Notes: a model not told the origin generated them from the letters alone. Shown: positions 1-6,538, numbered from the stretch's first letter. The stretch: DNA of 14,966 nt from an uncultured Eubacteriales bacterium (GCA_910583765.1 CAJTYS010000068.1:1-14966), one strand, 5' to 3'. A program made the numbers and translations.

Positions 1-212
1 TTTCAACGTTTATCAGGATTTTTCGCCTATGAAACTGTCAAACTCGGGATTATACACCAAAGCACTATATTTTGTATAGTCTTTTGTGAAAAAATATAGA
101 TGTTGTACCTGAGAAGGCAGCGGTAAAAAACGGCGGGACAGGCTATTTTACTGGCATAGAGCATGATAAAAAATTTTAAAAATATAATGGATGATCCAAG
201 GACATTGATTTC

Positions 213-241
213 TTGTATTCCTACTTAACATATAGTAAAAT
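213..241 (+). promoter_or_regulatory. Sigma-A-type promoter of the Rrf2 regulator gene
   Basis: TTGTAT at 213-218 and TAAAAT at 236-241 are separated by 17 bp. Transcription would start near 248, giving a very short leader before the AGGAGG ribosome binding site at 252-257. The rest of 1-212 is AT-rich with no convincing gene; the only structure seen there is a weak 6-bp inverted repeat at 64-80. Confidence 0.55.
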
Positions 242-264
242 AGAACAAATCAGGAGGTGTTTTT

Positions 265-702
265 ATGAAGATTTCAACAAAAGGCAGATATGCCTTGCGA
301 GTCATGTTGGATTTGGCGATTCATAACACGGGCGAGTATATCCCTTTGAAAGAGATTTCCCAGAGGCAGAACATTACGGTAAAATATTTGGAACAGATCA
401 TCCCCCATTTGAAAAAAGCAGGTTATTTAAAAAGCACGCGGGGCAACAGCGGTGGCTATCGGCTGGCGAGGGAACCAGAGGGGTATGTGATCGGGGATAT
501 TTTGCGAGCTGTGGAGGGAAACTTGGCGCCGGTTTCCTGCCTTGAAGATGAAAGAAATCTATGTGAAATGAGCGACACCTGCCCGACTTTGGAATTCTGG
601 AAGGGCTTGGAGAGAGCGATCTCTGATTATGTGGATGGTGTGACACTGCAGGATCTGTTGAACCAGCGCCATAATTTGGCGGGCAATGATTATTCCATTT
701 GA
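265..702 (+). CDS. Rrf2-family transcriptional regulator (IscR/CymR-like)
   Basis: This 145-residue protein starts MKISTKGRYALRVMLDLA, the hallmark N-terminus of Rrf2 winged-helix regulators. The recognition region (about residues 28-66) ends in the family motif RGNSGGYRL, and the dimerization helix follows. Three cysteines at 92, 100 and 106 match the spacing of the IscR cluster ligands (C92, C98, C104), so an Fe-S or redox-sensing role is plausible; this is inference. The next two genes make homocysteine and cysteine, so the likely job is control of cysteine/sulfur metabolism, as for CymR in other Firmicutes. The ATG has AGGAGG 7 bases upstream. The C-terminal tail is short, about ten residues after the last helix. 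A role in Fe-S biogenesis control remains possible, but no isc/suf gene is visible here. Confidence 0.88.
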   Translation: MKISTKGRYALRVMLDLAIHNTGEYIPLKEISQRQNITVKYLEQIIPHLKKAGYLKSTRGNSGGYRLAREPEGYVIGDILRAVEGNLAPVSCLEDERNLCEMSDTCPTLEFWKGLERAISDYVDGVTLQDLLNQRHNLAGNDYSI

Positions 703-793
703 TACATTGATACACAAATCTGGCGTGGGCATAGGAATGTGCCGTCCTGAAACCAGAAAGAGGAAAGTCTTGATAAAAGATTGCAAACATCAC

Positions 794-822
794 TTGACAG
801 TTCAGGATAGGGGTGTTATATT
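794..822 (+). promoter_or_regulatory. Promoter of the O-acetylhomoserine sulfhydrylase gene
   Basis: A perfect TTGACA (794-799) is followed after 17 bp by TATATT (817-822). The start would be near 829, so the enzyme gene can be transcribed independently of the Rrf2 gene. Confidence 0.7.
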
Positions 823-836
823 TAATTCATACTAAA

Positions 837-844
837 CCTATAGG
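837..844. promoter_or_regulatory. CCTATAGG palindrome, candidate operator
   Basis: An 8-bp perfect palindrome in an AT-rich context lies just downstream of the predicted transcription start of the sulfhydrylase gene. CC/GG dyads with AT-rich flanks are the general shape of Rrf2-family sites. That the upstream regulator binds here is inference. Confidence 0.35.
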
Positions 845-870
845 AAAATATAAATAAGGAGGGGTTTGAA

Positions 871-2160
871 ATGGCAAATAGAGAATTGAGATTTGAAACA
901 AGGCAGTTACACGTTGGGCAGGAGCAGGCTGATCCTGTTACAGACGCGAGAGCCGTTCCGATCTATGCGACCACATCTTATGTGTTCCACGATTCAGAGC
1001 ACGCGGCGGATCGATTTGGCTTGCGGGATCCAGGAAACATTTATGGGAGATTGACAAATCCGACCCAGGACATTTTTGAGCAGAGGATCGCTTCATTAGA
1101 AGGAGGCGCGGCGGCATTGGCCACGGCTTCCGGTGCGGCGGCCATCACCTATGTGTTTCAGGCATTGGCAAGACAGGGTGAGCATATTGTGGCAGCGAAG
1201 ACCATTTACGGCGGAACCTACAACTTGCTGGCACATACTCTGGAACTACAAGGCATCACTACGACTTTCGTGGATCCGGAAATAAACGGTGGGTTTGAAG
1301 CGGCGATCCAGGAAAACACAAAGGCCATTTTCATCGAGAGCTTAGGGAATCCACACTCCAATATCATCGACATCGAAGCTTTGGCTGAAACAGCGCACAA
1401 GCATGGTATCCCATTAGTGGTGGATTCCACCTTTGCCACGCCGTATTTGCTGCGGCCATTGGAGCATGGCGCGGATATCGTGGTCCATTCGGCGACAAAG
1501 TTCATTGGCGGCCATGGCACGGCCATTGGCGGCGTGATCATAGACGGCGGGAAGTTCGACTGGAAGGCATCCGGAAAATATCCATGGATCAGTGAGCCGA
1601 ATCCGAGTTATCATGGCATTTCCTTCGCGGATGCGGTGGGCCCGGCAGCATTTGCTACATATATTCGTGCGATTCTGCTGCGGGACACAGGTGCGACGCT
1701 CTCGCCTTTCCATGCGTTTATTTTCCTGCAAGGATTGGAAACGCTGTCTCTTAGGGTGGAAAGGCATGTGGAAAACGCACTGAAGATCGTGGAATTCTTA
1801 GATCAGAATCCTCAGGTGGAAGCTGTGCATCATCCATCGTTAAAAAACGATCCGAGCCATGAGCTGTATGAAAAATATTTTCCTAATGGAGGAGGCTCCA
1901 TCTTTACATTTGAAATAAAGGGCAATGGGGAAACCGCAAAAAAATTCATTGATAACCTGGAGATCTTTTCACTCCTTGCGAATGTGGCAGATGTGAAATC
2001 ATTGGCTATCCATCCGGCAAGCACCACCCATTCTCAGCTGACAGAAGCAGAACTGCTGGAGCAGGGGATCAAGCCTAACACGATCCGGTTATCCATTGGG
2101 ACAGAGCATGTTGACGATTTGATCGCGGCGCTTGAGGATGCGTTCGCGGCAGTTCAGTAA
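871..2160 (+). CDS. metY: O-acetylhomoserine sulfhydrylase (aminocarboxypropyltransferase)
   Basis: This 429-residue cytoplasmic enzyme belongs to the Cys/Met-metabolism PLP family (fold type I). It converts O-acetyl-L-homoserine plus sulfide to L-homocysteine and acetate. The N-terminus (RFETRQLHVGQ), the segment IYGRLTNPTQDIFEQRIASLEGG near residues 55-78 and the PLP-binding lysine K210 in SATKFIGGHG are all typical. The long insertion after the lysine (residues about 220-270) and the total length match the OAH-sulfhydrylase branch rather than the shorter cystathionine synthases and lyases. The ATG follows AAGGAGG with good spacing. The gene sits between an Rrf2 regulator and cysK, suggesting a sulfide-assimilation regulon feeding both methionine and cysteine. 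No homoserine acetyltransferase gene is in the window. Confidence 0.93.
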   Translation: MANRELRFETRQLHVGQEQADPVTDARAVPIYATTSYVFHDSEHAADRFGLRDPGNIYGRLTNPTQDIFEQRIASLEGGAAALATASGAAAITYVFQALARQGEHIVAAKTIYGGTYNLLAHTLELQGITTTFVDPEINGGFEAAIQENTKAIFIESLGNPHSNIIDIEALAETAHKHGIPLVVDSTFATPYLLRPLEHGADIVVHSATKFIGGHGTAIGGVIIDGGKFDWKASGKYPWISEPNPSYHGISFADAVGPAAFATYIRAILLRDTGATLSPFHAFIFLQGLETLSLRVERHVENALKIVEFLDQNPQVEAVHHPSLKNDPSHELYEKYFPNGGGSIFTFEIKGNGETAKKFIDNLEIFSLLANVADVKSLAIHPASTTHSQLTEAELLEQGIKPNTIRLSIGTEHVDDLIAALEDAFAAVQ

Positions 2161-2211
2161 ACAGCAAATAGGCGATGGAGCTGTTTTATGATAGGGCTTT
2201 GTTGATATTCT

Positions 2212-2235
2212 GGAAATATCATTAGCGATATTTCC
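2212..2235. promoter_or_regulatory. Perfect 9-bp inverted repeat upstream of cysK
   Basis: GGAAATATC (2212-2220) and GATATTTCC (2227-2235) are perfect inverted arms around a 6-bp spacer. They lie in the 128-bp gap before cysK, next to AT-rich promoter-like sequence (TTGATA at 2202-2207; TATATAAA near 2236). With no T-run after it, an operator is likelier than a terminator. The upstream Rrf2 protein is the obvious candidate ligand; this is inference. Confidence 0.5.
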
Positions 2236-2288
2236 TATATAAATAAAAACGCGCATGATGCGCAAGCGATATGGAGGAGGAAAAAGGA

Positions 2289-3221
2289 ATGGCGAATATT
2301 TATCAGGGCATTTTAGGATTGATCGGCAATACGCCGCTGGTCCAGGTGACGAATTTAGAGAAAAAGCATGAGCTTGAGGCAAGGCTGTTGGTAAAGGTGG
2401 AATATTTCAACCCAGCAGGCAGCAGCAAGGACAGGATCGCAAAGGCAATGATCGAAGACGCAGAAGCTGCGGGAACGCTGAAAGAAGGTTCGGTGATCAT
2501 CGAACCCACATCTGGAAACACAGGTATCGGGCTGGCGGCCATCGCTGCGTCCAAGGGTTATAGAGTGATTCTGACCATGCCGGAAACCATGAGCGTGGAA
2601 CGGCGGAATATTTTAAAAGCTTATGGCGCGGAAATCGTGCTCACAGAGGGAGCGAAAGGAATGGCAGGCGCCATTGCCAAAGCGGAGGAACTGGCGAAGG
2701 AAACGGAAGGCGCGTTCATTCCAGGACAGTTCGTGAATCCATCAAACCCTAAGATTCATCGGGAGACCACTGGTCCCGAAATCTGGAAAGACACGGATGG
2801 GATAGTGGACATCTTGGTTGCAGGCGTTGGCACTGGCGGCACGCTGACAGGGGCAGGAGAATATCTGAAATCCCAAAATCCAGAGATCAAAGTGGTGGCA
2901 GTGGAGCCGGAAACATCGCCTGTGCTGTCAGGTGGAAAGGCCGGAACTCATAAGATCCAAGGGATTGGAGCCGGTTTTGTGCCAGAGGTGCTGAACACGG
3001 AGATTTACGATGAAATCATCAAGATCAACAATGAAGCCTGCTTTGAAACAGCAAAAGAGCTGGCAAAGACAGAGGGCATTTTAGTGGGCATTTCAGCTGG
3101 TGCGGCGCTGAACGCCGCCATTCAGCTGGCGCAGCGGCCAGAGAACAAAGGCAAGACCATCGTGGCCGTCCTGCCGGACAGCGGCGACCGGTATTATACG
3201 ACTCCGCTGTTTGGAGCGTAA
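2289..3221 (+). CDS. cysK: Cysteine synthase A (O-acetylserine sulfhydrylase)
   Basis: This 310-residue PLP enzyme of fold type II makes L-cysteine from O-acetylserine and sulfide. Visible motifs in order are the PLP lysine K47 in SSKDRIA, the substrate loop TSGNTG at 74-79, the phosphate-binding GTGGT at 181-185, and a C-terminal PDSGDRYYTT typical of CysK. The start is the ATG at 2289. An in-frame ATG at 2271 is rejected because its first codons form the GGAGGAGG ribosome binding site for 2289. The gene ends 21 bp before a strong terminator. Its last 60 bases, stop codon and terminator recur almost unchanged at 4955-5077 (see repeat entries). The coding sequence is intact. Confidence 0.95.
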   Translation: MANIYQGILGLIGNTPLVQVTNLEKKHELEARLLVKVEYFNPAGSSKDRIAKAMIEDAEAAGTLKEGSVIIEPTSGNTGIGLAAIAASKGYRVILTMPETMSVERRNILKAYGAEIVLTEGAKGMAGAIAKAEELAKETEGAFIPGQFVNPSNPKIHRETTGPEIWKDTDGIVDILVAGVGTGGTLTGAGEYLKSQNPEIKVVAVEPETSPVLSGGKAGTHKIQGIGAGFVPEVLNTEIYDEIIKINNEACFETAKELAKTEGILVGISAGAALNAAIQLAQRPENKGKTIVAVLPDSGDRYYTTPLFGA

Positions 3222-3284
3222 AGAGCAAAAGAATAAATGAGTAAAAGGCCCTTGGGATATCCAGGGCCTTTTAAACGTGGCTGC
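3162..3284 (+). repeat. 123-bp direct repeat, original copy (cysK 3' end plus terminator)
   Basis: This stretch covers the last 19 codons of cysK, its stop codon and the terminator. It matches 4955-5077 at 121 of 123 positions without gaps; the two differences lie outside coding sequence (A/G after the stop, C/T in the terminator loop). The repeats bracket the rpn1 gene, with a 1793-bp offset. Confidence 0.95.
3243..3272 (+). terminator. Rho-independent terminator after cysK
   Basis: AAAAGGCCC pairs with GGGCCTTTT, and an inner TGG/CCA extends the stem across a one-base bulge. The A-run and T-run on either side make it potentially bidirectional. Confidence 0.85.
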
Positions 3285-3690
3285 ATGGCTTCCTGATAGG
3301 CGATGATTTTCCCGTCCAGGGCCATTGCTTCGTAAAATTTGCCGTTGCTATAAATTTTTCCATTGATTTCTTGCTCTAAATGGAGGAAAAAACGATCTTG
3401 TAGAGAATTTCGCTGATCGGCAGCGGTCGATTCAAAACCAATGGTTCCGCACGGTCAATGCGGAGTAGATTCTCCATTTCTTTGAAGGAAAACTCCATGC
3501 CTCTTTTTATGAAATGAGACAGATCATATTTGCTGACATTGAGTTCACTTTATCCTGGACATACTTTAAAATCCAGCCATAGCCCTCAATGGCTACAACC
3601 TTGTGCCCATTCTACGGCCCATCTCACAAGGCGGCTGAACGGATTGCTGTCCACAGGCGTTCCGCTGCGTCCTCCTGTTTTTTAAAGGAT
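3285..3690 (-). pseudogene. Decayed unidentified coding remnant
   Basis: No intact gene fits here, but the minus strand shows consecutive stretches of plausible protein in shifting frames. An upstream part contains NPFSRLVRWAVEWAQ, then KVVAIEGYGWILKYVQDK in another frame. Bases 3376-3549 encode 57 residues containing KYDLSHFIKRGMEFSFKEME, and the next frame continues as LEQEINGKIYSNGKFYEAM down to base 3285. At least two frameshifts and several stops break it. The readable part ends exactly at the edge of the 123-bp repeat, suggesting the repeat boundary cut this gene. I do not recognise the family. Confidence 0.4.
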
Positions 3691-3741
3691 CTGTTATTAT
3701 ATAAGTAACGAAAAAATTGTAAATATATTTTTGAATTTACA

Positions 3742-3770
3742 TTGACTTACAAAACAAAATATGGTATGTT
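3742..3770 (+). promoter_or_regulatory. Promoter of rpn1
   Basis: TTGACT (3742-3747) and TATGTT (3765-3770) are 17 bp apart, in AT-rich DNA about 85 bases before the rpn1 ribosome binding site. Confidence 0.5.
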
Positions 3771-3861
3771 TTTGATAAAAATACATATATTCCTTAATAT
3801 TGAACAAAAAAGTTCATTGTATCGGGAGTGGGAAACAGATATAATAAGGGGGAAGAAAAGC

Positions 3862-4692
3862 ATGAAACCAAAAAAAGAATTAAAAGATTTGAATTTGATG
3901 GATCGGTTTCTGTTTGCCGAAGCAGCGGATGATACAGAGTTCATGGAGATTTTGCTGGGGATCATCTTTGACACAGAGATCCATTTGCTTCATCCGCCGC
4001 AAACGGAGAAGGAAGAACGGGACACTTTTTCTCAAAAGCAGATCCGGCTGGATGTATGGGCGATGGACGAGGAGCAAGTCATCTATGACACTGAACCTCA
4101 GCGTCAAGACACCCACAATTTACCGAAACGCAGCCGTTATTATCAGGGTCTGGTGGACAGCAGACTGCTGCGGCCAGGGGAAACGCAGTATAACCAGCTG
4201 AATGACGTGTATATGCTGGTTATTGCGTCTTTTGACCTTTTTGGGAAAGGTCTATATCAATATACGTTTCGCATGACTTGCGAACAAGTGCCTGGCCTGG
4301 TGCTGGAAGATGGAGCGACAAGGATCTTTTTTAACACTAAGGGCACTGAACCGCAGGGCGTGTCTCCTGAATTGGTGGAGTTGCTCCATTATTTTGAGCA
4401 TACCACGGCAGAAACGGCAGAGCGTTCTGGTAGTCTGCGCATTCAGAAGCTGCAGGAAAAGGTGGAAGCCATCAAATCCAGTGAAGAAATGGGGGTGAAA
4501 TATATGCGGGCTTGGGAAGAAAAGGCCTTTGAACGGCAGGAAGGATTCGAGGAGGGATTGGAATGCGCTTTCGAGGCGTTAGGCTCATTAGTGCGGGACG
4601 GAGTCCTTTCTTTAGAGCAAGCGGCTGAGCGTATGAATGGCAGGAAGGAAGAATTTTTAAACTGGTATCATGAAAAACAGGCAAAACCGTAA
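3862..4692 (+). CDS. Rpn-family PD-(D/E)XK nuclease / putative transposase (rpn1)
   Basis: This 276-residue protein belongs to the large family annotated as PD-(D/E)XK nuclease family transposase or Rpn recombination-promoting nuclease. The order is typical: LNLMDRFLFAEAADDTEFME near the N-terminus, IRLDVWAMDEEQVIYDTEPQ (D64, E78, Q80 as nuclease core residues), YYQGLVDSRLL.PGE.Y near 93-110, then FMxIASFDLFG-like and FFNTKG segments, and a charged C-terminal tail. The core shows EPQ where relatives usually have EMQ or EIQ. The start at 3862 follows AAGGGGGAAG; the longer frame from a TTG at 3742 would run through the promoter. It lies between 123-bp direct repeats. Related Rpn proteins are DNA endonucleases linked to RecA-independent recombination and phage defence. 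Whether this copy is active cannot be told from sequence. Confidence 0.85.
   Translation: MKPKKELKDLNLMDRFLFAEAADDTEFMEILLGIIFDTEIHLLHPPQTEKEERDTFSQKQIRLDVWAMDEEQVIYDTEPQRQDTHNLPKRSRYYQGLVDSRLLRPGETQYNQLNDVYMLVIASFDLFGKGLYQYTFRMTCEQVPGLVLEDGATRIFFNTKGTEPQGVSPELVELLHYFEHTTAETAERSGSLRIQKLQEKVEAIKSSEEMGVKYMRAWEEKAFERQEGFEEGLECAFEALGSLVRDGVLSLEQAAERMNGRKEEFLNWYHEKQAKP
4504..4692 (+). CDS. Possible internal small Rpn protein within rpn1 (62 aa)
   Basis: Met215 of rpn1 is preceded by GGGGGTG (4491-4497) at 6-base spacing, a good internal ribosome binding site. Translation from it would give the C-terminal 62 residues, starting MRAWEEKAFERQ, without the nuclease core. Known Rpn genes in enterobacteria produce such short C-terminal proteins from internal starts, and these inhibit the full-length toxin. 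Here it is a prediction from one ribosome-binding-site-like match. Confidence 0.35.
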   Translation: MRAWEEKAFERQEGFEEGLECAFEALGSLVRDGVLSLEQAAERMNGRKEEFLNWYHEKQAKP

Positions 4693-4832
4693 GCCTGCTG
4701 CTTTCAAAATTGTCAGGCAATTGCAAGGGTTATGCTCTTTTCTATCTCAGAAAAAATGTTGTATGGAATTGTTACTTCAAAATTTTTTTATTCAATTCTT
4801 TTGGTAAATAGTATTTCTTGTCCAATCCAAGC

Positions 4833-4954
4833 TCAAACAGGCTGTTTCACATCGGTATGATCAATGCCGCAGCGGCGGTCATAATCTTTGCAGTAGGCTT
4901 CCAGCAGTCGGTAAAGCAGATCAGGAAATGCGCGGTAATGTGCGCCTGAAGCCG
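4833..4954 (-). pseudogene. Short coding-like remnant abutting the second repeat copy
   Basis: Reading the minus strand from 4954 gives AHYRAFPDLLYRLLEAYCKD and on to a stop at 4833, about 40 residues that look like natural protein but have no start of their own. Another frame gives ITAHFLICF, reminiscent of the C-terminus of some IS transposases; neither is secure. The frame enters from the duplicated cysK sequence, so this is a junction product. Bases 4693-4832 are AT-rich and show no clear feature. Confidence 0.25.
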
Positions 4955-5077
4955 GTGGCCGTCCTGCCGGACAGCGGCGACCGGTATTATACGACTCCGC
5001 TGTTTGGAGCGTAAAGAGCAAAAGAATGAATGAGTAAAAGGCCCTTGGGATATTCAGGGCCTTTTAAACGTGGCTGC
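4955..5077 (+). repeat. 123-bp direct repeat, duplicate copy (orphan cysK 3' end plus terminator)
   Basis: This is the second copy of 3162-3284 (121/123 identical). It still encodes the last 19 residues of CysK (VAVLPDSGDRYYTTPLFGA and a stop), but with no gene in front of it. Near identity implies a recent duplication, or homogenisation between the copies. Confidence 0.95.
5036..5065. terminator. Duplicated terminator, probably serving the minus-strand operon
   Basis: This is the copy of the cysK terminator, with AAAAGGCCC/GGGCCTTTT arms. It sits about 100 bases beyond the stop of the minus-strand nucleotidyltransferase gene. Its arms carry an A-run on one side and a T-run on the other, so it may end transcription arriving from the right. 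Confidence 0.6.
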
Positions 5078-5164
5078 GGCTAAGAAAAAACACGTTGACA
5101 AACTATTCTCGTAATTGGCTTGGCTGTTATTTAGCGCAATCATGGTTTGCGTCTTCTGGATGGG

Positions 5165-5851
5165 TTATTTTAACCTTTGCCTTGCTTCTGCTACAGTTTC
5201 TTCATTTTTGAGCATAGGGAAGATGACGTCTGTAAGATATTGGTCTACGATTTTAGCTTCTTTTTTAGTTAATGAGTCATGGAGATCATGAAATGTTTGG
5301 AGGTTCAAATGCTTGTACATCCGATTGATTACGCTTTGATCTTTCTCGATTTTTTCTTTTCTCTGCCCATTGATAATAATTTTGTGCAATACAAAAGCTT
5401 CTGGTAAAGGTATCGTAACGCTTATTCCTAAATAATGTGTCGCTGTTGTATGATTTTTGAGTAAGTCCAAATGTCTTAAAGCCTGAGCTGTTACTCCAAG
5501 ATTTGTTTTGAATGATGTGACTTCTCCTTTACCTTTTTGCGCAATCAGGAATTCAACTTCAATACCTTTTCGGCTCAAGAGTTTCGTTACACCAGATAAT
5601 CGGTCTTCTTCTACATAAAACCCTTCTTCCTTTGCTAGTGTTGTGATATTGACAGGAGGGATAGGCCGCTTTAAATTCTTGATCAGGAAATCTATATCCA
5701 AAGTTCTAATTTGAGCCTCATAATCAGGTAATATACCCGTTGCCATATACATGTATTCTGCCCAAGAGCCTATAAGGATCAAATGTTTTGAATAGCCATT
5801 ATCATCTAATAGTTTTAGCAGTTTGAATAGCTCTCTTTTCTGCGCGTCCAT
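5165..5851 (-). CDS. Pol-beta-fold nucleotidyltransferase (GSU2317/AbiEii-like), possible toxin
   Basis: This 228-residue protein has the minimal-nucleotidyltransferase signature: GSW at 28-30 in ILIGSWAEYMY, the metal-binding pair D52 and D54 in RTLDIDFLI, and a third acidic strand (E98/E100 in GIEVEFLI). The remainder is helical, with PLPEAFVLHKIIING near 160-170 as seen in nucleotidyltransferases of the AbiEii / NTP_transf_8 type. The gene begins 10 bases after the preceding small gene, with a GGAG site overlapping that gene's end, so the two are translationally close. Members of this fold act as toxins in AbiE-like systems by modifying nucleic acids; a housekeeping or resistance role is also possible. 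The target is unknown. Confidence 0.75.
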   Translation of the reverse strand: MDAQKRELFKLLKLLDDNGYSKHLILIGSWAEYMYMATGILPDYEAQIRTLDIDFLIKNLKRPIPPVNITTLAKEEGFYVEEDRLSGVTKLLSRKGIEVEFLIAQKGKGEVTSFKTNLGVTAQALRHLDLLKNHTTATHYLGISVTIPLPEAFVLHKIIINGQRKEKIEKDQSVINRMYKHLNLQTFHDLHDSLTKKEAKIVDQYLTDVIFPMLKNEETVAEARQRLK

Positions 5852-5861
5852 GATTTGCTCC

Positions 5862-6155
5862 TTACCGCAAGGCTTTTTCCAGTTTCGCCTTTTCGCTTTT
5901 CATCAGTTTTAGCTCTTTTTCCAGATCTTTTCTATGAGCGATCAAAGAACGATATGTCGAGACCTCAGCTTTTTTTAAGTATACGGATTTCATTTTATGA
6001 TTTTCTCTATGCTGTAAATAATAATATATAGTACCTTTTATTCTTTTTTCTGAAATATATCCTTTTGGTAAGGTGTCTAATTCGGCTTCTAGATGGTGGA
6101 TGATTTTGTCGATTCGCTCTTTTTCTTCTTGCATGACAATCTGTATGATACTCAT
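5862..6155 (-). CDS. Small coiled-coil protein, partner of the nucleotidyltransferase (possible antitoxin)
   Basis: This 97-residue charged protein has a helical N-terminus (residues 9-27), a central KGYISEKRIKGTIYYYLQHR-type segment, and a long Lys/Glu-rich coiled coil from about residue 70 to the end. The central segment resembles small DUF6788-type proteins as I remember them; this is not verified. It starts at ATG 6155 after a CGAGG site and is the first gene of a two-gene operon with the nucleotidyltransferase. Its promoter is a perfect consensus with an inverted repeat at the start site, consistent with tight autoregulation, as in toxin-antitoxin operons. The small-gene-first order fits an antitoxin or accessory factor; the function is inferred. 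Confidence 0.65.
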   Translation of the reverse strand: MSIIQIVMQEEKERIDKIIHHLEAELDTLPKGYISEKRIKGTIYYYLQHRENHKMKSVYLKKAEVSTYRSLIAHRKDLEKELKLMKSEKAKLEKALR

Positions 6156-6172
6156 TGGATACCTCGTTGGTT

Positions 6173-6214
6173 GTTAACCTTCTTTTCGTAATTATTTCGT
6201 TTTTGAAGGTTAAC
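6173..6214. promoter_or_regulatory. 10-bp perfect inverted repeat, candidate operator
   Basis: GTTAACCTTC (6173-6182) and GAAGGTTAAC (6205-6214) are perfect inverted arms 22 bp apart. The right arm lies just downstream of the -10 box of the minus-strand promoter and covers its predicted start near 6211. The left arm ends 17 bases before the first start codon. Placement suggests repressor binding, possibly by the operon's own product. Confidence 0.6.
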
Positions 6215-6217
6215 CGA

Positions 6218-6246
6218 ATTATATATGGCTTTTCTGTAGATGTCAA
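6218..6246 (-). promoter_or_regulatory. Perfect-consensus sigma-A promoter of the two-gene operon
   Basis: On the minus strand, TTGACA (6241-6246) and TATAAT (6218-6223) are separated by exactly 17 bp, the full consensus. Such strength normally needs a repressor, consistent with the adjacent inverted repeat. Confidence 0.85.
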
Positions 6247-6303
6247 TGGTTTTTCTGAGGCTATGATTTTGTTTCATTTCAATTGAAAAGCCAAAATTAT
6301 GGG

Positions 6304-6332
6304 TTGCAAAAAAGGAAGACTGCGAGTATAAT
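6304..6332 (+). promoter_or_regulatory. Promoter in front of the AEC permease
   Basis: TTGCAA (6304-6309) and a perfect TATAAT (6327-6332) are 17 bp apart. A small inverted repeat, TGCGAG (6321-6326) and CTCGCA (6346-6351), straddles the -10 box and could be an operator. Confidence 0.65.
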
Positions 6333-6356
6333 TGACACTATCAAGCTCGCAAAAGT

Positions 6357-6408
6357 GCTATAAATTTCCTTGTTTTTGAATCATAAACAAGAATTTATAG
6401 CTTTTTTT
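6357..6408 (+). terminator. Leader terminator (possible attenuator) ahead of the AEC permease
   Basis: GCTATAAATT...CTTGTTT pairs with AAACAAGAATTTATAGC across a 9-base loop, with a two-base bulge, and is followed by seven Ts (6402-6408). It begins about 18 bases after the predicted start from the 6304-6332 promoter and lies upstream of the permease gene. Transcription must therefore read through it, or it ends a short RNA of about 70 bases. Confidence 0.6.
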
Positions 6409-6538
6409 GTTCAATACAGGGCTGGGCCAGAAAACAATGGCCCTATTGCTGGCATATCCCAGTAAAGCTTCACAAAAAACCCTGCAAAGACCGGCAAGTG
6501 ACCGATACGACACTCAGATATTAGGAGGTAACAACAAG

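Noticed and set aside
3742..3861. N-terminal 40-codon extension of rpn1 from a TTG start
   Set aside because: It overlaps the predicted promoter, has no ribosome binding site, reads unlike the family, and ATG 3862 has AAGGGGGAAG.
3162..5077. IS element with terminal inverted repeats
   Set aside because: The repeats are direct, made of cysK sequence, and no terminal inverted repeats or short target duplications were found at their edges.
6430..6460. Possible sigma-54 (-24/-12) promoter ahead of the permease (TGGCCC...TTGC)
   Set aside because: The spacing between the GG and GC elements is about three bases too short for a sigma-54 promoter.
6407..6538. Longer start for the AEC permease
   Set aside because: It begins in the T-run of the leader terminator and adds hydrophilic residues not seen in the family; ATG 6539 has TTAGGAGG.
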